A DNA stretch of 33,202 nt. Source: JBCCTX01 sp964468435 (lineage in GTDB: Bacteria; Bacteroidota; Bacteroidia; J057). The number at the start of each line of letters is the position of its first letter. Within the stretch, counting starts at the first letter, position 1. A program made the position numbers and the translations under genes. The stretch is taken from NCBI GenBank assembly GCA_964468435.1, contig CAYXVE010000052.1:1-33202 (forward strand), read 5' to 3'. Below, in pieces: positions 26,542-33,202 of this stretch. The notes under the pieces are model-generated. The model made no database searches. It saw only the letters and a program-made list of their open reading frames with translations, and was not told the origin of the DNA.

Positions 26542-28806
26542 ATGAGTAAGAAGCGAGGAGGACGAATGAAACGCTTATTGAAAATATTTTACCGTCGTAA
26601 ACTGAGAAATAGTAGCTATCTCGGAAGAGTAGGTCTTATTGCTGGATTTACTGTGCTGATGACATTTATGCTTTCCCGCTCTTATGCGCCTCACTTTCAA
26701 TATGCTGTAGGAGAACCCTGGAGAGATGCAACGCTTGTAGCTCCTTTCGATTTTTCTATTTATAAGCATCCGGATACAATTGCCAGTGAGCGGGAACAGG
26801 TATTGGAACAATTAATTCCAGTATTTGTCCGCAACACGCTTCGTCAGAACCAGTGTAAGGCTTCACTGATATCAGCACTCGCTGTGCTTCAGGAAAGTAT
26901 TAATAAATTCCGGCTTGCTGTTTCCCAGAAGGATACTGCTTCTATCGATAAGCTTAATGACGAGTATTTTGATTATAAATACCATATCAATGGAGAAAGG
27001 CTAGTAGGGATTGATCTACTGAGTAAACCCAATCAGTTTAGTGAAATACTTCTGGGGATAGTAGATTCCATTTATCGTCAGGGATACATCGATGAACAGA
27101 CGTCTGATACCTTGGGAGCATATATTGCTCTGCGTATTACCCCACAAATGGAGCAGGTATATCTCAAAGATACTTTTATCAATGACAGTACGCTTTCCAG
27201 CAGGATTAGCACAATGACAAAGGGCATGTCTGATGAGTTACAGCATCTTATTCCCATGATACTACAGGATCAGCTCTGCCCTAATATAATCTATAGCGAG
27301 AAATTCACGAACACCGAGCAGGATCGATTGCTGGAGATGATACTACCTGTGAGAGGAAAGATCGCCAAAAACAGTATTATCATTCGTCGTGGTGATGTAG
27401 TAGATTCTGAAATTGATAAAGTCCTCAGGTCTTTACAACTGGAGCTCAAAAAGCGCCTGGATAATAAAAGTCGTTGGGGAATATTTTTCAGTGAACTGGT
27501 CGTGATCGCATTGATTACGATTATTCTCTTATTGTATCTGGGAGCAAACCGAACACGAATTTATTATAATAATCAGAAGTTAGCGCTAATTTTTACCCTG
27601 TTCCTACTTTCAGTAGGTGGATTGGTGCTGGCATCCAAGATTACAGATTTTGCACTCCGTGTAAACGATACCTTCGGTTCAAATCTGAATCTGGCTTATA
27701 TATATGTGGCCCCAGTCAGCATACTGGCAATATTTATTAGTAATTTTTTTGATCCACGGACAGGATTTCTTTGCAATATCTTACTTGCATTGTTTGGAGC
27801 AATGCTGGTACAGCAATCACTGGAGTTTGCATTTGTACAGATATTTGCAGGGACTATTGCCGTATATAATTTGCGAAGACTGAGAAAGCGAAAGACTTTT
27901 TTCTTCACGTTGGGCTATACCCTGATTGCCTATGTGGTGGCATATCTGGGTTTTAATTTTTTTAGTAAGAGCGATATACAGTCAATAGAATACAGTAATC
28001 TGATACTATTTGGAATCAATGTAGCTCTTACAGTATTGTCATTTAATTTTATTTACCCCTTTGAACGCATATTTGGTGTAACTTCTGATCTTACATACCT
28101 TGAGCTACTGGATATGAATCATCCGCTATTGCAGAAGATGGCACGCAAAGCTTCTGGCACTTTTCAGCATAGCCTGCAAGTGGCTAATCTCGCTGAAGCT
28201 GCAGTCAACGCCATAGGAGGTAATGCCCTCCTGGTACATGTGGGGGCATTGTTTCACGATATCGGTAAAATGAAACATCCTCAGTATTTTATTGAGAATA
28301 TGCCTACTGACAAGATCAGTCCTCATGAGCAAATTGAGTATAAGCAGAGTGCTGAGATTATTATTGGGCATGTAGAGGAAGGGGTAGAACTGGCACATAA
28401 GTATCGACTGCCCGATGAGATCATAGACTTTATTAGAACGCATCACGGTACAACAAGGGTAGAATATTTCTACCGGCTCTATCTGAAAGAAAATGATTGT
28501 GAACAGAAAGATGAAAATTGTTTCCGTTATAAAGGAACGCTTCCCTATTCTAAAGAAACAGCTGTTTTGATGATTGCTGATTCTATTGAAGCTGCTTCTA
28601 GATCTATGAAGAAACCAACTCCTGGAGATATCAAAAAACTGGTGAACAACATCATTGACTATAAGATTCGTGATGGTCAATTGAGCGACTCAAATCTTAC
28701 CTTCCGCGAAATCAACGAGATCAGAGGAGTGATCTACAAGCAGTTATTGAGTATGTACCATGCAAGACTGGAATATCCTCAGGAAACGAGACAAATCGTC
28801 GAATAA
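26542..28806 (+). CDS. 7TM-HD phosphodiesterase, PgpH-like (predicted c-di-AMP)
   Basis: A 754-residue inner-membrane protein with the PgpH architecture. A first membrane helix lies near 27-46. An extracytoplasmic domain (7TMR-HDED type) spans about 50-310, and a cluster of membrane helices about 315-510. A cytoplasmic HD domain spans about 530-700. All HD metal ligands are visible: H543 (QHSLQVANLAEAA), H572 and D573 (FHDIGKMKHP), H610 (IIGHVEEG), H634 and H635 (THHGTT), and D680 (ADSIEAASRS). Firmicute PgpH hydrolyses c-di-AMP to pApA, so that reaction is predicted, not shown. The start MSKKRGGRMKRLLK is basic and fits a cytoplasmic N-terminus. It is followed by the CBS/nucleotidyltransferase gene with 7 bases between stop and start. 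Confidence 0.93.
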   Translation: MSKKRGGRMKRLLKIFYRRKLRNSSYLGRVGLIAGFTVLMTFMLSRSYAPHFQYAVGEPWRDATLVAPFDFSIYKHPDTIASEREQVLEQLIPVFVRNTLRQNQCKASLISALAVLQESINKFRLAVSQKDTASIDKLNDEYFDYKYHINGERLVGIDLLSKPNQFSEILLGIVDSIYRQGYIDEQTSDTLGAYIALRITPQMEQVYLKDTFINDSTLSSRISTMTKGMSDELQHLIPMILQDQLCPNIIYSEKFTNTEQDRLLEMILPVRGKIAKNSIIIRRGDVVDSEIDKVLRSLQLELKKRLDNKSRWGIFFSELVVIALITIILLLYLGANRTRIYYNNQKLALIFTLFLLSVGGLVLASKITDFALRVNDTFGSNLNLAYIYVAPVSILAIFISNFFDPRTGFLCNILLALFGAMLVQQSLEFAFVQIFAGTIAVYNLRRLRKRKTFFFTLGYTLIAYVVAYLGFNFFSKSDIQSIEYSNLILFGINVALTVLSFNFIYPFERIFGVTSDLTYLELLDMNHPLLQKMARKASGTFQHSLQVANLAEAAVNAIGGNALLVHVGALFHDIGKMKHPQYFIENMPTDKISPHEQIEYKQSAEIIIGHVEEGVELAHKYRLPDEIIDFIRTHHGTTRVEYFYRLYLKENDCEQKDENCFRYKGTLPYSKETAVLMIADSIEAASRSMKKPTPGDIKKLVNNIIDYKIRDGQLSDSNLTFREINEIRGVIYKQLLSMYHARLEYPQETRQIVE

Positions 28807-28813
28807 TAGTCCC

Positions 28814-30715
28814 ATGAATTTATTTGCTTTTCTACGTCAGGTAAAGCCTTTTGATCTGTTGCCATCTGCTGCATTAACGGAATTGATTGAGTCTTTGACA
28901 TGCAGAGATTTCGATGCCAATGTGATCATATACCAACAAGGACGTTCAAGAATACAGGAATTGTCAATTATATATCAAGGAGAGGTTTCTAAGTATTTTG
29001 TCAACCATAAGGGGGAAAAAGAACACGCTGAAACATTTGGTCCTGGTGATACTTTTGGTGCTATTTCGATCATGTTGAATAATCATAGGGCAATAAGAAC
29101 TGTGAGGACCCTGTTTCCAACCATACTATATACCTTGCCAGAGGCTGATTTCCTCAATTTATGTCAAGAATATGAGGAGTTTGCTGATTTTTTTACCCAG
29201 CAATTTGGCAAGCGCATGCTGAGTCACGGTTATGCGACCTATTTGTTGCGCAAGCCTGAAGCTCCGGCAACTTTTGAAAGCACTGATTACACATTTACCC
29301 AGCACGTGAGTGAATCCTACTCTTTGGACATCCATACCTGTGCACCTGTGAGTAGCATGGAAGAAGTAGCAAAGATTATGACGTATTATGGTGCAGGATA
29401 TGTGATTGTAAAGGAGCACAGTGATAAATTCAAAGGCATCATCACGGAAAAACAAATCATCCAGAAGGTTGTAGCCAAGGGATATGATCCAGGGATACAG
29501 GCTCATAATGTGATGAGAAGTCCCATTCCAAGTATATCCAGCGAAGCTTACAGCTATGAAGCAATTCTGCAGATGTTTAAAGAAGACATTCCTTACCTGT
29601 TAGTCAAGGATAATGAAGAGGTCAAAGGTATCATATCACTTGAGAAATTACTATATGCACAGGCTAAATCTCCATTTTTGTTTGTCAATAGTTTGATGCG
29701 CGAGCGAAGTGTAGAAAATCTGCGGAAAAGATGGCAGGCTGTTCCCGCAATGATACGCAATCTGTTGGAAAGGGGTACAAAACCAGAGATTGTTAACCAG
29801 ATTGTCAGTGCTACTTCAGATGCTATCACATATAATCTGATCAAGCAGGCTATCCATGAACTAGGTACTCCTCCTGTTGGCTTCGTATTTATGGCTTTAG
29901 GAAGTGAGGGAAGAAGAGAACAGACTCTGAGTACTGATCAGGATAATGCAATCATATTTGAAGATGTACCTTCTGTCAATCTGAAAGAAATACAGAACTA
30001 TTTCGTAGAACTCGGGAAAATAGTGAGTAAAGGACTTGATGCAGTGGGTTTCCCTTATTGTGAAGGTGATCTGATGGCCAGTAATGTAAAATGGACACTT
30101 CCATTAACAAAATGGATAGATTTATATGATTCATGGATACAGCATCCACATCCGGAGCACGTGGTGCATTCTATCACCTTTTTTGATTGCCGGGCTATTT
30201 ATGGGGAAACACAGTTACTTGACAAATTAAAAAATCACATTTTCGAGCAATTGGGTCAGTATTCACAATTTTTCTTCTCCCAACTCACCAAAGCATCACT
30301 GGAAGTCAAAGCACCCTTGTCATTTTTTGGAAATATTCAGGCTACCTCTTTTGAAAAAGATAAAAAGGGAATCAATATCAAGCACGGTATGCTTCCTGTT
30401 GTAGACTTTGCACGCATTTTTTCCTTGTTCCACCATATCTCACAAACCAACACAGGCGAAAGGCTCCAGAAATTGATGGAAGCTGGAGTATTAAGCGAAC
30501 CGGAATTTCATGAGGTTCATCAGGCATACTACTTTCTGATGCGACTCAGACTTGATCACCAGACCCGGCGAATCCTGAACGGAGACGAACCAGATAATAT
30601 TCTGAATATCAAAGGAATGAGTAAGATAGAGCGGGTTACGCTCAAAGAAGTATTCAAGATCGTAGAAAAATTTCAAAAAAAGCTACATATCAACTTCGGC
30701 GGAGTTCCAGGTTAA
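28814..30715 (+). CDS. cNMP-binding-like, CBS and DUF294 nucleotidyltransferase protein
   Basis: A 633-residue cytoplasmic signalling protein of the COG2905 type. The ATG at 28814 is preferred over 28760, which would overlap the upstream gene and add an unrelated N-terminus. Domains in order: cNMP-binding-like fold (10-130), two CBS motifs (about 176-225 and 236-285), DUF294 nucleotidyltransferase (about 330-450, with GSEGRREQ at 363-370 and TDQD at 374-377 as the metal site), and a helical DUF294 C-terminal domain (490-630). In the phosphate-binding cassette, FGAISIMLNNHRA (81-93) has Ala where cAMP-binding members have Glu, although Arg92 is kept, so classical cAMP binding is doubtful. It forms a tight pair with the PgpH-like gene, and CBS domains can bind adenine nucleotides. 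The transfer substrate is unknown. Confidence 0.92.
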   Translation: MNLFAFLRQVKPFDLLPSAALTELIESLTCRDFDANVIIYQQGRSRIQELSIIYQGEVSKYFVNHKGEKEHAETFGPGDTFGAISIMLNNHRAIRTVRTLFPTILYTLPEADFLNLCQEYEEFADFFTQQFGKRMLSHGYATYLLRKPEAPATFESTDYTFTQHVSESYSLDIHTCAPVSSMEEVAKIMTYYGAGYVIVKEHSDKFKGIITEKQIIQKVVAKGYDPGIQAHNVMRSPIPSISSEAYSYEAILQMFKEDIPYLLVKDNEEVKGIISLEKLLYAQAKSPFLFVNSLMRERSVENLRKRWQAVPAMIRNLLERGTKPEIVNQIVSATSDAITYNLIKQAIHELGTPPVGFVFMALGSEGRREQTLSTDQDNAIIFEDVPSVNLKEIQNYFVELGKIVSKGLDAVGFPYCEGDLMASNVKWTLPLTKWIDLYDSWIQHPHPEHVVHSITFFDCRAIYGETQLLDKLKNHIFEQLGQYSQFFFSQLTKASLEVKAPLSFFGNIQATSFEKDKKGINIKHGMLPVVDFARIFSLFHHISQTNTGERLQKLMEAGVLSEPEFHEVHQAYYFLMRLRLDHQTRRILNGDEPDNILNIKGMSKIERVTLKEVFKIVEKFQKKLHINFGGVPG

Positions 30716-30722
30716 TCAGCGC

Positions 30723-31355
30723 CTATTTCATCATCAATTCATCTTTTATATTACAAAGAAGATCTATTACCAGTTGCCAAACTGTATTCATATTTTTTTC
30801 ATACAGATACTGGGGAATGATACAACCCAGCATGTCATTATGAATAAAAATTATTCCCGAATCAGTTCTGGTAAATAGTACTCCCAGGTCGATCAGTATA
30901 TCTTCAGAAAGGATAAAACTGCTAAATAACAGGTCATTGGTTTGGATCAAAATATCCTTGCCGAGTTGTTTGTTGACCTGGATGGGATTGTCTATAGGAT
31001 ACAAACCTTGTATCCAAGGGTATTTTTCATTTTTCCTGACAACTCGCAAGGCTTTGAGGTGAGGATTCATCAAAGGCAACTGAAAAATTACGCCATTACT
31101 AGATGAGGGATTTTGGGTGAGTTCACGATAAGGCTCGATACGGATCGAAAGACCTCTGTATTCCCCAAACAAGGTAAAATTCTTAGGGTTTCTGAATGCC
31201 AGTTTTAAGCCATTCTTACGAGAAAATTTTTGATATAAGTCCTGCTTTCTCTTGAAGTTCCTGTTGCGAATAATTCCTGTCGCAATAGCTCCCAGAGCAA
31301 CGAGCAATATAAAAACGAACATCAAGTAAGTAGGAAGCATCAACAAATATGCCAT
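30723..31355 (-). CDS. Membrane-anchored hypothetical protein
   Basis: A 210-residue protein I do not recognise. One hydrophobic helix at about residues 3-28 is followed by a basic stretch (RNRNFKRKQDLYQKFSRKNG), so it is probably anchored in the inner membrane with the rest in the cytoplasm. The soluble part (45-210) is mixed alpha/beta and contains FTLFGEYRGLSIRIEPY, which recalls uncharacterised DUF3137-like proteins only loosely. Its stop is 7 bases beyond the stop of the converging DUF294 gene, with no room for a separate terminator. Confidence 0.72.
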   Translation of the reverse strand: MAYLLMLPTYLMFVFILLVALGAIATGIIRNRNFKRKQDLYQKFSRKNGLKLAFRNPKNFTLFGEYRGLSIRIEPYRELTQNPSSSNGVIFQLPLMNPHLKALRVVRKNEKYPWIQGLYPIDNPIQVNKQLGKDILIQTNDLLFSSFILSEDILIDLGVLFTRTDSGIIFIHNDMLGCIIPQYLYEKNMNTVWQLVIDLLCNIKDELMMK

Positions 31356-31521
31356 ACGAAAATCGTAATACAGGATCGGAAATTAGTAAAATATTCCCAT
31401 ATGAGGCAATAATAGAGAGAATGAATTGATAATCAATGTTGTGTAAAGACACAATAAAAAAAGGGGAAGCCAACTTATAGACTTCCCCTTTTTAATTGTA
31501 CTTCTTAGTTATATTAATCCA
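31356..31521. other. Spacer between two minus-strand genes
   Basis: This spacer holds the strong terminator of the right-edge gene and, to its left, about 100 bases that should contain the promoter of the membrane-anchored gene. No perfect -7 box is visible. Confidence 0.4.
31455..31493 (-). terminator. Strong terminator, potentially bidirectional
   Basis: A 12-bp stem (AAAAAGGGGAAG pairing with CTTCCCCTTTTT) surrounds a 12-base loop. On the minus strand the stem runs into a T-rich tract 29 bases after the stop of the DUF4397/T9SS gene. Plus-strand transcripts would also meet a short T run. Confidence 0.88.
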
Positions 31522-33202
31522 CTAGCGTACGATCATTTTGAAGATTGATCGTGTATTGTAAGTACTCATGATAACTGTATGAACACCTGTTTCAAATTTT
31601 TCACCAGTTAGGGTCCATTCGTGTTTTCCGGTTCCTTGATTGGTAAAAATTTCCCGGTGAACATTCCTACCCATTGCATCAATGATATCGAAAGTAACCT
31701 TTCCAGGTATTTCCACTTCATAAGAAATGGTAGTCAATCCTGAGAATGGATTCGGATATACATTAAGTAGTTCATCTTTTTGAATCAGGATATTATTGCT
31801 TGTAGCAGTACCTGACAGCATGCTTGTAGAGCCATCCTGCATGGTAAGCATCAGGTTGAATGATCTTCCATTTTGGTTCTCAGCACTACTCAGGAATCCA
31901 GTTGCAAGCAAAAGTCCTGATTTACCTTTGAGATCACTCAGATCAACACCGAATGTAGTTACGACTTCCAGGTTGTTATTGAAAGGAGTGATCTGTAGGT
32001 CATAGCTTGTTGCGCTAAGTGTCACATTCTCGCTGAATGAACTATAACTCAGATTATCTATGATTGGGCTAACATCCCTTCTCGATACCACGTCTACATC
32101 TGGTGCATCAGTTGCTCCGTGGAAAGCTTTGAGATTAAAGCTGTTACCGCTACTTATCCTCCGTGCACCTTCTTCGACATAGAGGTTAAACTCAGTACTA
32201 TGTCCCATGGGGTTCGCAGCAAAATTCACAGTATTCAAAAGACCATTTGCAACAACAAAGTAGTTCTTACCTGATTCTAGAGTCAAATTGAAAGTTTTGA
32301 TACCTTCATCTGCACTATTGCTGTTTTCTCCAGCTACTGTGATTGTAAGCGCTCGATTTGCAGGAAGATCCATAAATGGAGTAGCGGTCTGGAAACTGAA
32401 ATTGTCTACTTTCTCTACTCCATCACCCGTATCGATATATACATCTACTGTTGCCGCAGCGGGATCAGCAGCATTGTGGATCATCTGGATTCCAGCAGTT
32501 CCTGCTTCTGGAAGTACGATGACTGTACCATCAGGCAATACCGCGATCAGTCTGAAGGCTTCGCTATCCTGGTTGTCAGCAGGACTGAGAAATCCTGAAG
32601 CAACTACCAGTGCCGCGCCACCCTCCAGACCGCTAATATCAGCGTTGAAAGACAGTAGCACTGTTGCACTATCTCCTCCAGGTGTAATGTCCAGCTGATA
32701 GTTGTCAGCAGGTACAGTAAGATACCCAGCAAAGTCAGTATAAGAGAATCCAGGAATAATAGTAGCTCCATTGGCATTAACGCCTACATTAGGTGCATCG
32801 GTAGCACCATGAAGCACCTTGAGGTCTACCCCTTCACCACTTTCAGCAGCTTCACGTGCTCCAGCTTCAACCAGTAGGGTAAATCCAGTTTCTACGCCAT
32901 CGGGATTGGCAGCGAATGCATCTGGTGCCAGTACACCGTTGGCCACTACATAGTAAGATTCATCTGCTTCCAGGGTAGCAGGGAAGGTCGCAATTCCATC
33001 TTCGATGTTTTCACTTTCACCACCTGCAACGACGATAGTCAGTTCTGTTTCAGCAGGCAGGTCGAGGAAAGGCGTAGCAGTACGGAAGGCAAAGTCATCG
33101 ATCTTGATGGTGTCAGCACCGGTATCAACGTAGATATCTACCACTTCAGCAGCAGGATCAGCAGCATTGTGGATCACCTGCACACGTGCAGTTTGAGGCT
33201 CT
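31522..33202 (-). CDS. Secreted DUF4397 repeat protein with T9SS domain (5' end outside window)
   Basis: The C-terminal part of a large exported protein. The frame stays open to the window edge, reading EPQTARVQVIHNAADP, so the GTG at 33183 is an internal valine codon and the true start lies beyond 33202. Visible are two tandem units of about 230 residues, each with two DUF4397-like halves. Unit 1 starts QVIHNAADPAAEVVDIY and has DLKVLHGATDAPNVGVNA. Unit 2 starts QMIHNAADPAAATVDVY and has NLKAFHGATDAPDVDVVS. A T9SS type A sorting domain follows, from NVYPNPFSG to FKMIVR. It is a paralogue of the 4246-6063 gene: unit 1 is closer to that gene's pair than to unit 2. It ends in a strong terminator. 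The function is unknown; surface adhesion or matrix is a guess. Confidence 0.9.
   Translation of the reverse strand, partial: EPQTARVQVIHNAADPAAEVVDIYVDTGADTIKIDDFAFRTATPFLDLPAETELTIVVAGGESENIEDGIATFPATLEADESYYVVANGVLAPDAFAANPDGVETGFTLLVEAGAREAAESGEGVDLKVLHGATDAPNVGVNANGATIIPGFSYTDFAGYLTVPADNYQLDITPGGDSATVLLSFNADISGLEGGAALVVASGFLSPADNQDSEAFRLIAVLPDGTVIVLPEAGTAGIQMIHNAADPAAATVDVYIDTGDGVEKVDNFSFQTATPFMDLPANRALTITVAGENSNSADEGIKTFNLTLESGKNYFVVANGLLNTVNFAANPMGHSTEFNLYVEEGARRISSGNSFNLKAFHGATDAPDVDVVSRRDVSPIIDNLSYSSFSENVTLSATSYDLQITPFNNNLEVVTTFGVDLSDLKGKSGLLLATGFLSSAENQNGRSFNLMLTMQDGSTSMLSGTATSNNILIQKDELLNVYPNPFSGLTTISYEVEIPGKVTFDIIDAMGRNVHREIFTNQGTGKHEWTLTGEKFETGVHTVIMSTYNTRSIFKMIVR
32462..32483. 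repeat. 22-bp direct repeat, copy 1
   Basis: GGATCAGCAGCATTGTGGAT plus CA recurs exactly at 33155-33176, 693 bases (231 codons) away. Both copies encode the IHNAADP start of a DUF4397 unit, marking the tandem duplication inside the right-edge gene. Confidence 0.85.
33155..33176. repeat. 22-bp direct repeat, copy 2
   Basis: Identical to 32462-32483 and in the same coding frame. It marks the start of the first DUF4397 unit visible in the window. Confidence 0.85.

Noticed and set aside
28126..28680. 184-codon minus-strand frame
   Set aside because: Antisense to the HD domain of the PgpH-like gene, with low-complexity hydrophobic composition.
33181..33183. GTG as the start of the right-edge DUF4397 gene
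   Set aside because: The frame continues open to the window edge (EPQTAR before it), and the position falls inside a DUF4397 module. The gene is simply cut by the window.
1..33202. CRISPR arrays, tRNA or rRNA genes, IS elements, prophage
   Set aside because: I saw no regularly spaced repeats, no cloverleaf-like sequence with the usual T-arm, no transposase or integrase motifs and no phage structural genes on reading both strands. A dedicated search was not possible.

Overview
The window looks like chromosomal DNA of a free-living, probably aquatic member of the Bacteroidota. The evidence is three proteins with type IX secretion (T9SS) type A C-terminal sorting domains, PorT-like and DUF2452 families, a perfect Bacteroidota -7 promoter box (TAnnTTTG) in front of two genes, and no Shine-Dalgarno sequences at most starts. 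I lean towards Saprospiria or Cytophagia over gut Bacteroides, partly because PurL is the short, separate-subunit type, but this is an inference. I see no tRNA, rRNA, CRISPR array, IS element or phage gene. The content is mostly core-like genes in short or single-gene units.

Layout. Positions 1-6.1 kb hold a Na+/Ca2+-type antiporter, a secreted GH13 alpha-amylase family enzyme (minus strand) and a secreted DUF4397 protein ending in a clear terminator. Positions 6.3-8.7 kb hold ATP-dependent PEP carboxykinase and a small secreted coiled-coil protein. Positions 8.7-14 kb are all minus strand: a HerA/DUF853 ATPase, a sucrose-phosphate-synthase-like glycosyltransferase, and a fusion of a sucrose-phosphatase-like HAD domain to an (alpha/alpha)6 glycosidase domain. 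Positions 14-19.7 kb hold a Tat-exported class V aminotransferase, purL, a small membrane protein, an outer-membrane beta-barrel and a DUF2452 protein. Positions 19.7-26.5 kb hold a possible gene remnant, a large sortilin/BNR beta-propeller exoprotein, an M14 carypeptidase-type zinc carboxypeptidase with a GATase-like C-terminal domain, and an NTF2-like protein. Positions 26.5-31.4 kb hold a tight two-gene signalling pair (a PgpH-like 7TM-HD c-di-AMP phosphodiesterase and a cNMP/CBS/nucleotidyltransferase protein) and a converging membrane-anchored protein. The right edge cuts a second DUF4397/T9SS protein, a paralogue of the one at 4.2 kb.

How the genes fit together. The sugar theme is the clearest: an exported GH13 enzyme, gluconeogenic PEPCK, and a disaccharide-phosphate synthase next to a phosphatase-glycosidase fusion. 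The last pair is the most unusual item, because one polypeptide appears to carry both the final synthetic step and a hydrolytic activity for a sucrose-like product. The second notable unit is the PgpH-like phosphodiesterase coupled to a multi-domain nucleotide-sensing protein whose cNMP pocket looks degenerate. The third is modular evolution of the two DUF4397 exoproteins, where a unit of about 230 residues has been duplicated and shared between genes.
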